A stretch of DNA of 64,000 nt, taken from positions 124,001-188,000 of the forward strand of contig NZ_JARXXU010000001.1 of assembly GCF_029894165.1 (NCBI RefSeq), written 5' to 3'. This DNA comes from Aurantimicrobium minutum. GTDB lineage: Bacteria > Actinomycetota > Actinomycetes > Actinomycetales > Microbacteriaceae. The position numbers were made by a program, and so were the translations under genes. Below are positions 19,063 through 28,810 of the stretch, in pieces. Every line of letters begins with the position of its first letter. The first letter of the stretch is position 1. Under the pieces are notes generated by a model, which had not been told where the DNA came from, did not search any database, and saw only the letters and a program-made list of their open reading frames with translations.

Positions 19063-19266
19063 ATGAAAAATCCCTGGGTTCGTGGAATTTACATCTTTAT
19101 CGTTTTCACGTGTATTGCATTCACGGTCAACATGGTCATTAGCGGAGGAACCGTAGGTTCCGTGCTGTTGACCAGCGCGATCTCTGGCGTCCTCTTTGCT
19201 GTGTTGTTCTCGATCTATCTCTCGGTTGTGGCCAAACGTCGAGCTCAAGCACAGCAGAAAGACTAG
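19063..19266 (+). CDS. Small two-helix membrane protein
   Basis: A 67-residue protein with two hydrophobic helices (about residues 7-27 and 32-55) and a basic tail ending KRRAQAQQKD. I do not recognise a family. ATG 19063 follows AGGAG by 12 bases; an in-frame GTG at 19021 would add 14 polar residues and remains possible. It ends 4 bases inside the convergent HNH-like gene. Confidence 0.6.
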   Translation: MKNPWVRGIYIFIVFTCIAFTVNMVISGGTVGSVLLTSAISGVLFAVLFSIYLSVVAKRRAQAQQKD

Positions 19267-19706
19267 TTCGCCACCAAGAACAACATGTATTGCCCGCCAC
19301 CAGAAGCGATCTGTGTGGTCGCGTCGAGATCTGGCGCGTACCGGGAGAGTCGATCCAGCAACCACTCGGACGCCTGGTCGGCATCTTCCTGACTGGGGCA
19401 GCGGGCAATGACTTCCCGGCCACCCTTGCGCTGCAGGCGATCCACCGTGGCGACAATGGGCGAAGGGTCGACGACCAAGAGCTCGGGCGACCAGGGAACG
19501 ACAGGTGCCTTCTTACCCTTCATGGTGTTGCAGTCACGGTGCGCGAGACGCTCGATAGTGACGACGTTCTTCTTCGTCTTCGCAACGGAGTAGCTGTCCA
19601 CGCTGGGGCCACGATCGGAGTTCACCGACGCATCGGGGTCCACGGGGGCATCACACAACCAGCAGCGCCAGTTATCGCGCTCGCCTACTTCGTTTAAATC
19701 ACTCAT
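19263..19706 (-). CDS. HNH-nuclease-like zinc protein
   Basis: A 147-residue protein with an HNH-type core: WRCWLCDAP supplies the first Cys pair and RLAHRDCNTMKGKK supplies the His, second Cys and the Asn of the motif. The segment between them is short. The C-terminal half (KGGREVIARCPSQEDADQ onward) is not recognised. HNH proteins range from restriction enzymes to structural zinc-finger proteins; nothing nearby (methylase, mobile element) supports restriction, so the role is open. Both it and the next upstream gene (DoxX-like) are transcribed leftwards. Confidence 0.65.
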   Translation of the reverse strand: MSDLNEVGERDNWRCWLCDAPVDPDASVNSDRGPSVDSYSVAKTKKNVVTIERLAHRDCNTMKGKKAPVVPWSPELLVVDPSPIVATVDRLQRKGGREVIARCPSQEDADQASEWLLDRLSRYAPDLDATTQIASGGGQYMLFLVAN

Positions 19707-19732
19707 GCTTTCAGGCTAAATGATGTTTCGAG

Positions 19733-20089
19733 TTAGGCCACCATGAAGAGCGCCACAACAGCCAGCAAAACGGCCAACACAATGCTGGGGATAGCTCCCT
19801 TTGTGTCTTTCTGACGCAGGTGCCAGATGGCTGCACCAATCATGAGGATTGCGAGGCAGACAGCCGCAACAAGTTGAAGAATGCCCAAGCCCACCGTGCC
19901 GGGCAGCACAAGACCCATACCACCGAGAAGTTCAGCCCAGCCGATCAGGCGAACATTCCGAGTACTGAAGTCGTTGACCCAGGGCATTTTGACTGCAAGT
20001 TTTTCGATCGGCTGAAACGCTTTCGTCGCCCCCGCAAAGACAAAAACGAGTGCCAACAGAACGTTGAGAATAGACAGCGCAATAACCAT
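19733..20089 (-). CDS. DoxX-family membrane protein
   Basis: A 118-residue four-helix inner-membrane protein of the DoxX/DoxX-like group. The first helix MVIALSILNVLLALVFVFAG carries the typical ending AGATKAF, and IGWAELLGGMGLVLPG is the second-helix family block. ATG 20089 is preceded by GGAGGTTTCTC, an excellent ribosome-binding site, so the longer upstream frame is rejected. In mycobacteria a DoxX protein partners superoxide dismutase and a thiol oxidoreductase; no such partners are here. Function is unknown. Confidence 0.82.
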   Translation of the reverse strand: MVIALSILNVLLALVFVFAGATKAFQPIEKLAVKMPWVNDFSTRNVRLIGWAELLGGMGLVLPGTVGLGILQLVAAVCLAILMIGAAIWHLRQKDTKGAIPSIVLAVLLAVVALFMVA

Positions 20090-20171
20090 GAGAAACCTCC
20101 CGAGAAAATGGAGGCACCCCAACGTCCCCCACTACCAAGACTAACCCCCGTGGGGTCTGGAATATTCCTGA

Positions 20172-20708
20172 TTAGAGCCGCTCGAGGATGAAGGCAACAC
20201 GTTCTTCTGCCGACAGCACGGGAACTCGGACAACATCAAAAGACATGGCCTCATATGTTGCAACGAGAAAGTCCTGAATCTGTTCTTGGGTGTGCGTGTC
20301 TTCGATGCGTGAGCCATCATCGTGCAGCGTCAGCAAATCGAGAATGAACACCCGTCGATAGCGGGCCCGTTCTGAAGCTGCGTGAATCTCGGCGTCCTCC
20401 TCAATCTGGAGAAAGTGTGCATAAGCCAAGCCATCGGGAATGCCACGATCCAGAAACACAATCTCGTTCGGATCGAGGGAAGATTCCGTGGCGAGTTGGC
20501 GTTTGAGAATCTCCTGCTGAAACTCGTGGGCATCGCCCCGAATCTCTTCCAGGGGGCGCCCCTTGGCCATCTCCTCTTCGATGATGGCGCGAGCCTGCTC
20601 ATCGGTGACGTGATACCCGCGTTCCCGGAGCAGACCAATGGTGGTGCTCTTACCGGAACTGGGACCACCACTGATCACATACCAGGGAGGTGAATCCACT
20701 GAGCTCAT
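20172..20708 (-). CDS. AAA_28-type P-loop ATPase/kinase-like protein
   Basis: A 178-residue P-loop protein. The Walker A is SGGPSSGKSTTIGLL at residues 14-28 and FLDRGIPDGLAYAHF is the conserved second block; an Arg-rich lid RARYRRVFIL follows. The pattern matches the small AAA_28 (NadR-kinase-like) group, which includes predicted nucleotide or phosphotransfer kinases. ATG 20708 begins MSSVDSPPWYVISGG; the upstream extension overlaps argG and is rejected. The stop of argG lies 26 bases upstream, so it is probably the second gene of an argG operon. The substrate is unknown. Confidence 0.75.
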   Translation of the reverse strand: MSSVDSPPWYVISGGPSSGKSTTIGLLRERGYHVTDEQARAIIEEEMAKGRPLEEIRGDAHEFQQEILKRQLATESSLDPNEIVFLDRGIPDGLAYAHFLQIEEDAEIHAASERARYRRVFILDLLTLHDDGSRIEDTHTQEQIQDFLVATYEAMSFDVVRVPVLSAEERVAFILERL

Positions 20709-20733
20709 CGTGAGGACCACAAAGTAGTAGGAA

Positions 20734-22089
<1,356 letters not shown>

Positions 22090-22092
22090 TCA

Positions 22093-22098
22093 ATTCTA
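22093..22098 (-). promoter_or_regulatory. -10 hexamer of leaderless argG
   Basis: TAGAAT on the minus strand ends 6 bases before the argG ATG at 22086. No ribosome-binding site and no clear -35. Confidence 0.5.
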
Positions 22099-22195
22099 CT
22101 GAGACAACTCTGTTCGGTTTTTCTCCACAGCTCCAGCTGCCTGCAGAGAAAACTCTGGCGTTCGATTCATTCAGCTGTCACACTGAACAGATAGT

Positions 22196-22234
22196 GAGGG
22201 GGTCGACTGCATAAGTCGGCCTCCTCTTTTTTTT
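22196..22234 (+). terminator. Strong plus-strand terminator with no annotated upstream gene
   Basis: A 13-base stem (22196-22208 with 22214-22226, two G-U pairs) around the loop GCATA is followed by eight Ts (22227-22234) on the plus strand. Both flanking genes are on the minus strand, so it cannot serve either. It could end a small RNA from 22099-22226 or an antisense transcript leaving argG. Confidence 0.8.
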
Positions 22235-23516
22235 ATGAAACCGGTGGGCGTTCTTCCAATCCCCACGCTTGGCCATAGCCACCCTCGGACTCGGGTTGTG
22301 CCATCAGAGTGAGGAATGGCACGGCATCAAATGCTTCAGGTCCGAGAACACCGGAGCCGGACCACGTGCCCGCGGCAAGGAGTTCGAGGGCAATCACCGG
22401 GTTGAGCGCGGTCTGCCAGACGACGCACTGGCTCTCATACTCGGCCATTGTCCACTCGTTATCACTGACGTGATACAGGTACACCTCACGAGGACGTCCG
22501 TCTTTACCTCGGCCCGTGACCCAGACCCCCGCACACGTTTTTCCGGTCATGCGAGGACCAATGGTGGCCGGATCCGGCAGGGCAGCAGCAACCACGTCAC
22601 GGGGTGCAACCATAACCGGGCCGGCGGCACTTCTCACCTTCAGGGGTTCAATCGAATCTAATCCCAGCTGATGCAGGGTTTTCAAAATCCCAATGAATTC
22701 ATCACCGAGTCCGTATTTGAAAGTGACCCTCTGTGCATCGAGCCACCGGGGCATCATGAGCACTTCCTCATGCTCGACATTCACGCACTCCACCGGTCCG
22801 ATGCCTTCGGGAAATACAAATACTTCAGGCTCGCTAAACGGTGGGGTGGTGAACCAGCCGGTGTCTTTCTCCCAGATCACAGGAGGGTTGAGGCATTCCT
22901 CAATGGTGGTCCAGATGCTGAAGGACGGGGCAAAGATTTCGGTGCCATCCTCATCGCGCACGACCAGGTTTGCCCCGTCACGTGTGCCGAGCTCATCGAT
23001 GGAGCTAAACAGGTGATCCTGCGCATAGCGAGCAAAGACGTTGGACATGCCTGGCTCCACGCCAATGCCAACAAGTGCCAGTCGACCTGCCTTCTCCCAT
23101 CTGTCAGCGTCAGCGAACTGCTCGTCGCCGAGCTTGAGACCGGTTTCTGCATAGGGATTGGTGGGGTGGGGCAAAGAGAGAGACATAGCCATGTCGAGAT
23201 AGTCGGCGTTGGCCGCTAAAGCCCCCGCAAAGATGGTTTGCACAAACTTAGGCTCCACCGCGTTCATGACGTGTGTCGCGCCGTGGCGCTGTGCAACCTC
23301 GGCGACACTGTCCGGGTTCGAGGCATCAATCTGGTCGGCGACGAACCGTCCCTCGATCGCGGCAGCGCCATGCTTGCTCGTCAACCAGGCGATAGTGCGC
23401 TCGGCACGAGTGATGTCATAGTCGGTCACCACCATGAGCTCAAAGAACGACCGACGTGCGGAAATCTTGGCGATAGCGTCACCGACGCCACCAGCACCAA
23501 CAAGCAGAATTCTCAT
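22233..23516 (-). CDS. Saccharopine dehydrogenase-like NAD(P)-binding protein
   Basis: A 427-residue protein of the saccharopine dehydrogenase superfamily. The N-terminus MRILLVGAGGVGDAIAKIS is the Rossmann motif; MNAVEPKFVQTIFAGA and YLDMAM are the next family blocks; the C-terminal catalytic-like domain contains GIGVEPGMSNVFARYA. Related proteins include saccharopine reductase and carboxy-polyamine dehydrogenases; without lysine-catabolism neighbours I do not choose. ATG 23516 lies 7 bases after TAGCGT (23524-23529), consistent with a leaderless start; the longer open frame has no support. Its stop codon overlaps the T-run of the orphan terminator. Confidence 0.82.
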   Translation of the reverse strand: MRILLVGAGGVGDAIAKISARRSFFELMVVTDYDITRAERTIAWLTSKHGAAAIEGRFVADQIDASNPDSVAEVAQRHGATHVMNAVEPKFVQTIFAGALAANADYLDMAMSLSLPHPTNPYAETGLKLGDEQFADADRWEKAGRLALVGIGVEPGMSNVFARYAQDHLFSSIDELGTRDGANLVVRDEDGTEIFAPSFSIWTTIEECLNPPVIWEKDTGWFTTPPFSEPEVFVFPEGIGPVECVNVEHEEVLMMPRWLDAQRVTFKYGLGDEFIGILKTLHQLGLDSIEPLKVRSAAGPVMVAPRDVVAAALPDPATIGPRMTGKTCAGVWVTGRGKDGRPREVYLYHVSDNEWTMAEYESQCVVWQTALNPVIALELLAAGTWSGSGVLGPEAFDAVPFLTLMAQPESEGGYGQAWGLEERPPVS

Positions 23517-23620
23517 ATTCCTGACGCTACTCCTCTGAACGCGAGCTGTCGCTGAGACTTTGCCGACAGTAGTCTGGTGGAGAAGACGAAACCCGTCCAT
23601 CCCAGCGAAATTGAGTAGCG

Positions 23621-24871
23621 ATGTCGACCCCCACTCCTGCACCCTCGGCACCTCGTCGAGCGCGTGCTCTGCGGGTCGTTCCCCTGCTCGGTCCTGCACT
23701 GGTTGCCGGCGTTGCCTATTTGGATCCTGGAAACGTCGCGAGCAACATGACCGCTGGCGCCCAGTTCGGTTACTTGCTGGTCTGGGTTGTCGTGGTGGGA
23801 AACCTCATCGCTTGGTTGGTGCAATATCTGTCCGCGAAGTTGGGTTTGGCTACGGGCAAATCCTTGACCCAGATTCTGGGTGAGCGGCTGACCAACAAAT
23901 GGGCACGCAGAGGTTTTTGGGTTCAGGCTGAGATTGTCGCCATGGCGACCGACCTCGCAGAGGTGGTCGGTGGCGCTATCGCTTTCAATCTGCTCTTTGG
24001 TTTTCCCCTCCTCGCCGGCGGTATGGTGATGGGTCTGCTCTCACTGTTCTTACTGTCCTTACGAGATCGTTCCGGGGCGAAAGCGTTTGAGCGCGTCATT
24101 ATTGCGTTGCTGCTGGTCATCGCGATCGGCTTCGGCATGGGCCTCGTCGTTGCCCCACCTGATCCCGCGTCTGTGCTCGGTGGTCTCGTTCCACACTTTG
24201 AGGGTTCAGCGTCGATCCTGCTGGCTGCCTCCATCCTGGGTGCAACCATCATGCCCCACGCTATTTATGCCCACTCCGCGCTGACGCGTGACCGTTTCGG
24301 TCAAGTATTAGCTGGCGTGGAGCGGGGGCGCATCCTCAAAGCCACCCGAGTAGATGTCACCGTGGCACTGGTCATCGCCGGGGGTGTAAACCTCGCCATG
24401 CTGCTCACCGCCGCCGTGAGCCTGCAAGGACTACCTGGAACCGACACACTCGAGGGCGTCTATGCCGCGCTGACAACTAACTTGGGTCCCGTCATTGCCG
24501 TGATGTTTGCCGTGGGCCTGCTGGCATCGGGACTTGCGTCGACCTCCGTCGGCGCCTATGCGGGTGCCGAGATCATGAGTGGTCTCACCGATATCCAGAT
24601 TCCTCTGTTGTGGCGCCGGGTGATTACCCTCATCCCTGCCTTTGTGATTTTGAGCATTGGTGCCGATCCCACCTGGGCGCTGATCATCAGCCAGGTCATC
24701 TTGTCTTTCGGTATTCCCTTTGCGTTGATTCCACTGGTGTGGCTCACACGCGATAAAAGCATTCTGGGCGTGGACATCAACACCAAGCTCACGACGGGAC
24801 TGGCCATCGTGGGAGCTGCCTTTGTCATCGCGCTCAACCTCATTCTGCTTTGGGTGACTTTCACCGGGTAG
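23621..24871 (+). CDS. mntH: NRAMP-family Mn2+/Fe2+ transporter
   Basis: A 416-residue proton-coupled divalent metal importer with about 11 hydrophobic helices. The metal-binding helix 1 motif is present as AYLDPGNVASN (the DPGN signature), and helix 6 has the conserved MPHAIYAHSAL (MPH motif), where metal is coordinated. Length is standard. The short leader before helix 1 is Pro/Ala/Arg-rich. It stands alone between a saccharopine-like gene (divergent) and rplL (convergent). No MntR box was recognised. Confidence 0.95.
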   Translation: MSTPTPAPSAPRRARALRVVPLLGPALVAGVAYLDPGNVASNMTAGAQFGYLLVWVVVVGNLIAWLVQYLSAKLGLATGKSLTQILGERLTNKWARRGFWVQAEIVAMATDLAEVVGGAIAFNLLFGFPLLAGGMVMGLLSLFLLSLRDRSGAKAFERVIIALLLVIAIGFGMGLVVAPPDPASVLGGLVPHFEGSASILLAASILGATIMPHAIYAHSALTRDRFGQVLAGVERGRILKATRVDVTVALVIAGGVNLAMLLTAAVSLQGLPGTDTLEGVYAALTTNLGPVIAVMFAVGLLASGLASTSVGAYAGAEIMSGLTDIQIPLLWRRVITLIPAFVILSIGADPTWALIISQVILSFGIPFALIPLVWLTRDKSILGVDINTKLTTGLAIVGAAFVIALNLILLWVTFTG

Positions 24872-24885
24872 AGAAGTTAAACCAC

Positions 24886-24918
24886 AAGAGCGCCGATCCG
24901 AAAAGGATCGACGCTCTT
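24886..24918. terminator. Bidirectional terminator between mntH and rplL
   Basis: AAGAGCG and CGATCC pair with GGATCG and CGCTCTT around GAAAA, a near-perfect stem with one mismatch. The leftward tail on the minus strand is TTGTGGTTTAACTT, so it best serves rplL; mntH ends 15 bases before it. Confidence 0.75.
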
Positions 24919-24935
24919 GACGTGAGTCGTTGAGA

Positions 24936-25322
24936 CTACTTGAGGACGACGGTTGCGCCAGCCTCGGTAAGAGCAGCCTTAGCCTTCTCTGCAGCGTCCT
25001 TGTTAGCGCCTTCGAGAACGGTTGCAGGTGCGCCATCAACGAGTGCCTTAGCCTCACCCAGACCGAGGTTGGTGATGGTACGCACCTCCTTGATGACAGC
25101 AATCTTGTTTGCGCCAGCAGCTTCGAGAACGACGTCAAAAGAGTCCTTCTCTTCTGCTGCCTCAGCAGCTGCAGGTGCAGCGCCGCCAGCGGCTGCAACA
25201 GCTACGGGAGCTGCTGCGGTGACCTCGAAGGTCTCCTCGAATGCCTTTACGAACTCGCTGAGCTCGATGAGCGAGAGCTCCTTGAAAGCCTCGATGAGCT
25301 GCTCAGTGGTGAGCTTTGCCAT
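24936..25322 (-). CDS. rplL: 50S ribosomal protein L7/L12
   Basis: The stalk protein, 128 residues, present in several copies per ribosome to recruit translation factors. N-terminal dimer domain, an Ala-rich hinge ([20 protein letters not shown]), and the C-terminal factor-binding domain with [20 protein letters not shown]. Follows rplJ after 48 bases, in the standard operon. It is preceded by an AAGGAGAAAATC ribosome-binding site. Terminated at 24886-24918. Confidence 0.98.
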   Translation of the reverse strand: MAKLTTEQLIEAFKELSLIELSEFVKAFEETFEVTAAAPVAVAAAGGAAPAAAEAAEEKDSFDVVLEAAGANKIAVIKEVRTITNLGLGEAKALVDGAPATVLEGANKDAAEKAKAALTEAGATVVLK

Positions 25323-25370
25323 GATTTTCTCCTTGTTGTTATTTCGTCTAAACCGAGAACTAGTAAGTGA

Positions 25371-25886
25371 CTAGTTGCCGGACTCTTGCTTTGCACGCAG
25401 TGCGTCGACCGTGCGAACGGCCTTCGACAGTGGTGCGGTGAACAGGTATGCGGCACCGAAAAGTGAGGCCTTTGCAGCTCCGGCAAACTTTGCCAGGAGT
25501 ACTTCGCGGGACTCGAGATCGGCGAGCTTTCCAACCTCAACTGCGTCGAGAGGCTTACCGTCGAAGTAGCCGCCCTTCATAATGAGCTGAGGGTTTGCCT
25601 TGGCAAAGGTACGCAGGGCCTTCGCTACAGCGACAGCGTCGCCGTGCACGAATGCGATAGCCGATGGACCAGCAAGCTGGTCATCGAGACCGGTGATGCC
25701 AGCCTTAGCGGCGGCAATCTTGGTCAGCGTGTTCTTTACCACGGCGTAAGTCGCGTGCTCACTGATGGACTTGCGCAGCTCCTTGAGCTGAGCAACAGTG
25801 AGGCCGCGGTACTCGGTGAGCAGAACTGCATTCGAACCAGAGAAATAGTTCTCGAGTTCGGAGAGCATTGCTTCCTTGTTCGCCAT
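25371..25886 (-). CDS. rplJ: 50S ribosomal protein L10
   Basis: Stalk-base protein of 171 residues which binds L7/L12 dimers and, in free form, its own mRNA leader. Recognised from [27 protein letters not shown] near the N-terminus (shown in part) and [13 protein letters not shown]. It has AAGGAG upstream. A 5' leader with the L10-binding signature and an attenuator lies at 25887-26110. rplK and rplA, its usual neighbours, are 7 kb away at 32.7-33.9 kb. Confidence 0.98.
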   Translation of the reverse strand: MANKEAMLSELENYFSGSNAVLLTEYRGLTVAQLKELRKSISEHATYAVVKNTLTKIAAAKAGITGLDDQLAGPSAIAFVHGDAVAVAKALRTFAKANPQLIMKGGYFDGKPLDAVEVGKLADLESREVLLAKFAGAAKASLFGAAYLFTAPLSKAVRTVDALRAKQESGN

Positions 25887-26110
25887 GGCGCTCCTTGTGG
25901 TTTCTCACACTCCACTTGTGTGGAGTGATTACCCGCAGGCCGCTGAAAACTAAAAAAGCTCCAGCGCAGGGGCTGGAGCGAAAGAAAACACGCGAACGTG
26001 AACATCACTTACAGTTTGCCTGCGCGGGTCTTCGTCGAAACGAATCTTCGATGGGGACTGATTTTCATCAGATCACCATAACCAGCGGTCTTTGGTTATC
26101 TTTAGGTTAC
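25887..26110 (-). promoter_or_regulatory. L10 leader (rplJL autoregulatory mRNA leader)
   Basis: The mRNA leader upstream of rplJ contains AAAGACCGCTGGTTATGG (near 26078-26095), the conserved L10-binding region, followed by a long paired region including CGCGCAGGCAAACTG and ending in an intrinsic terminator (25952-25979). L10 or the L10(L12) complex is known to bind such leaders to repress stalk-protein synthesis. Its start is approximate; the promoter was not located with certainty, a TAGTCT near 26138 being the best candidate. Confidence 0.75.
25952..25979 (-). terminator. Attenuator in the rplJL leader
   Basis: On the minus strand GCTCCAGC, a CCCTGC loop and GCTGGAGC are followed at once by six Ts. 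It stands 66 bases before rplJ, so read-through must be controlled, most simply by L10 binding upstream. Confidence 0.85.
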
Positions 26111-26244
26111 GTGAGGAAGCACTCTGCTGGCAAATCGGTAGACTAGAAACATCCCTCCCCTGTTAGCGCTGATGCTCACAATCGGATGCTGTGTGAACGG
26201 CATCAGCCTGTGAGTTTTGGCATGTCACGAAGATTTGAGGCCTC

Positions 26245-27261
26245 GTGAACGCTGTTGTAACCCTGACCCCTGCTCCCGTGCTGGACCGCACCTACCTTGC
26301 CGAAGGTTTGACCGTCGGCAAAGTGAACCGTGCGTATGAAGTGCACGAATACATGAGTGGTAAGGGTCTGAATGTCGCCCGTACCCTCCACCTCGCGAAG
26401 CATCCTGTTTCTGCTGTGTTGCCGATTGGTATGCAGGATCAGTACCTGCTGTTCTCCACCCCCTTCCCCCAGATTCTGCGCATCATGCCCGTTCAGGGTC
26501 GTGTGCGCGTGAACACCACGGTGGTTGAACGCGGTGGTCGCACCACCAACATCAACCAGCAGGCCATCCCCTTCTCGGAAGAAGACTGGCGCAACGTGGT
26601 CGAGACCACCTTGGAGCAGGTCTCAGACATGAACGCTGACTGGCTGGTTGTCTCGGGTATGCACCCCAAGATGACCGACACTGGTCTTCCCATCAACCTC
26701 AGCGAGCTCTTTGCTCGCGCCCGCGAAATGGGTGCCCGCGTCGGTCTCGACACTTCCGGCCCGGAGCTGAAGCACTGGGGTCGTAGCGGTGAAGTGAACC
26801 TGATCAAACCCAACGCAGACGAACTCGCGTCGCTGGTGGGTCACGAGCTCACCACGTTGGGCGATGTGATTGAAGCCGGTCGCGAACTCATTTCCACCGG
26901 TCTTGAAATTGCCCTGGTCAGCCTTGGCCCCGACGGCGCCATCGCCATCACGGCCGATGACGTGGTGTGGGCCAGTGCTGTGGCTCCCGAGGTCATCAAC
27001 ACCACCGGTGCGGGAGACGCGTTTCTCGCAGGATTCCTCAGCCAGGTCGTCACCCCCGAATCCTCTGCTGCCGGTCGTGAGTCGGGCACACTGCCCAAGC
27101 TCAGCCCTGAAGCTGCACTGACTCGTGGTTGCTCATGGGGTGCACTGGCTGTGTCTCTGCCCACCACGTTGATTAGCTCGTTTGGTGACGCTCCCGACGC
27201 TCAGCTGCGTCAGGTTGACCCTGATTATGTGCTGATGGAGAAGGCGACTGTTCGCTACTAA
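26245..27261 (+). CDS. PfkB-family sugar kinase, 1-phosphofructokinase/tagatose-6-phosphate kinase-like
   Basis: A 338-residue ribokinase-fold enzyme. The substrate motif SGKGLNVARTL (residues 38-48) and the anion-hole/catalytic block TTGAGDAFLAGFLSQ (residues 252-266, catalytic Asp in GAGD) define it; the opening VVTLTPAPVLDRTY is typical of FruK/LacC-type kinases of phosphorylated hexoses. There is no PTS or deoR gene nearby to support fructose uptake, so the substrate is left open. GTG 26245 is preceded by GAGG. A perfect terminator stem follows 17 bases after the stop. Confidence 0.85.
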   Translation: MNAVVTLTPAPVLDRTYLAEGLTVGKVNRAYEVHEYMSGKGLNVARTLHLAKHPVSAVLPIGMQDQYLLFSTPFPQILRIMPVQGRVRVNTTVVERGGRTTNINQQAIPFSEEDWRNVVETTLEQVSDMNADWLVVSGMHPKMTDTGLPINLSELFARAREMGARVGLDTSGPELKHWGRSGEVNLIKPNADELASLVGHELTTLGDVIEAGRELISTGLEIALVSLGPDGAIAITADDVVWASAVAPEVINTTGAGDAFLAGFLSQVVTPESSAAGRESGTLPKLSPEAALTRGCSWGALAVSLPTTLISSFGDAPDAQLRQVDPDYVLMEKATVRY

Positions 27262-27277
27262 GTCGTGAGATCGTTGA

Positions 27278-27309
27278 GAAAGCCCCGCAGTGTGAACTGT
27301 GGGGCTTTC
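27278..27309. terminator. Bidirectional terminator between the PfkB gene and the histidine kinase
   Basis: A 14-base stem (27278-27291 with 27296-27309, one G-U) around the tetraloop GTGA, followed on the plus strand by TTGT and on the minus strand by TCAACGA. It separates two convergent genes. Confidence 0.8.
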
Positions 27310-27322
27310 TTGTATCGAACCG

Positions 27323-28810
27323 TTAGTGAGCCGCCGGCTGAACAGGCAGGCTCACGACGAACTCTGTGCGTCCTGGTTCACTGCGCACAGTGACTGTTCC
27401 CTGGTGGGCATGAACGACGGCGCTAACAATGGCGAGACCCAGTCCCGTGCTGCCGGTCGCGCGGGTTCGTGAGGCATCACCTCTGCTGAACCGTTCAAAC
27501 AGTTCCGGCATTTGTTCTTCAGGAATGCCGGGGCCGTTGTCTATCACTTTGATCAAGACGGCGTTATCTAGCTGTTCGAGCACCACCTGAACGGTGGATC
27601 CGGCAGGGGTGTGTACGCGCGCGTTAGCCAACAGATTCACCACAACTTGGTGCAGTCGGGCCTGGTCACCGATGACCTCCACGGGTTCTTCCGGTAGTTC
27701 CATGTCCCAGGTGTGATCCGGTCCTGCGGCATGCGCATCACTGACCGAGTCCACCACAATGCGTGAAAGGTCGACGGGTGTGTGTTCGAGTTCGCGACCT
27801 TCATCCAGTCGGGCGAGCAAAAGCAGATCCTCCACCAGCCCGGTCATGCGGGTTGCTTCGGACTCAATGCGGGTGAGTGAGTGACGAACATCGTCGGGCA
27901 GTTCGGCGCCTCCGCGACGCGTCAATTCGGCATAGCCACGAATAGAGGCCAGTGGCGTGCGCAGCTCATGGCTCGCATCCGCCACGAAGCGGCGAACTTT
28001 CGCTTCGCTGGCTTGGCGAGCAGACAGTGCCCTGCCAATGTGACCCAGCATGTTGTTAAAGGCAGAACCTACTCGGCCCACTTCGGTTCGAGGATCCGTA
28101 TCTGCCTCATCTACGCGGTCCAGGAATGCAACCTCACCCTTATCAAGGGGAAGTTCCGCAACGCGCGTTGCGGTGTCGGCCACGCGGTCTAAGGGTCGCA
28201 ATTCCAAACGAATGAGGAAACGTCCCGCAATAATCACGGCGCCCACACCGAACGCGGTGACGAGCAGAATCACGGTAAGCAGCTGTGCACTGGCAGCATT
28301 AACTTCGGTCATGGGCAGTGCAATCACGAGTCTGGCATCGCCCTCGGTTGTGACAGCGAGTGCGCGGTAATCCTGATCACCGTTGACATGTACTGTGCTG
28401 GGCTCAGGACCGATGTCAACGGTGGTGAATTGGCTGATATCACCGACGTCAACGAGTCGGACTTCGCCCCGTTGATTCAAAATACCGGCCGTCGTCGACC
28501 CATCCGCGGCAATCAGGGCAATCAGTGTTCCGGCTGCTTGTCCAGGAGCTAGAAGGGCATTGTTGGGGCGATCATCGTGATCGAAGTCACCGTCATTGTG
28601 TCCCGGGCGACCCTCCATCCCGTTATCGACAGCAGCGGTGGAGCGGATGACCGCACTGTTGAGCTGCTGGTCAAGACGATCAATGAGGAACGAACGGAGG
28701 GACAGCACGCTGACGACACCGATCAGTCCTGCCGCCACGAGCAAGAGCCCTGCGACCGTCACGGTGAGGCGACGGCGCAGAGTCCAGGGTGTCCGGGTAG
28801 TCTTCGACAT
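27323..28810 (-). CDS. Sensor histidine kinase (HAMP-HisKA-HATPase)
   Basis: A 495-residue membrane kinase. Helix 1 (about residues 14-37), an extracellular domain of some 140 residues, helix 2 (about 180-202), then HAMP, the H-box DASHELRTPLASIRGYAEL, N-box VNLLANARVHTP, G1 DNGPGIPEE, F-box ELFERFSRGDASR and G2 GSTGLGLAI. All motifs are intact. The sensor part is Asp/Asn/Gly-rich around GRPGHNDGDFDHDDRP, suggesting a cation-binding loop (inference). Its ATG overlaps the stop of the response-regulator gene (TAATG). It resembles actinobacterial TcrY/TrcS-type kinases; the signal is unknown. Confidence 0.93.
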   Translation of the reverse strand: MSKTTRTPWTLRRRLTVTVAGLLLVAAGLIGVVSVLSLRSFLIDRLDQQLNSAVIRSTAAVDNGMEGRPGHNDGDFDHDDRPNNALLAPGQAAGTLIALIAADGSTTAGILNQRGEVRLVDVGDISQFTTVDIGPEPSTVHVNGDQDYRALAVTTEGDARLVIALPMTEVNAASAQLLTVILLVTAFGVGAVIIAGRFLIRLELRPLDRVADTATRVAELPLDKGEVAFLDRVDEADTDPRTEVGRVGSAFNNMLGHIGRALSARQASEAKVRRFVADASHELRTPLASIRGYAELTRRGGAELPDDVRHSLTRIESEATRMTGLVEDLLLLARLDEGRELEHTPVDLSRIVVDSVSDAHAAGPDHTWDMELPEEPVEVIGDQARLHQVVVNLLANARVHTPAGSTVQVVLEQLDNAVLIKVIDNGPGIPEEQMPELFERFSRGDASRTRATGSTGLGLAIVSAVVHAHQGTVTVRSEPGRTEFVVSLPVQPAAH

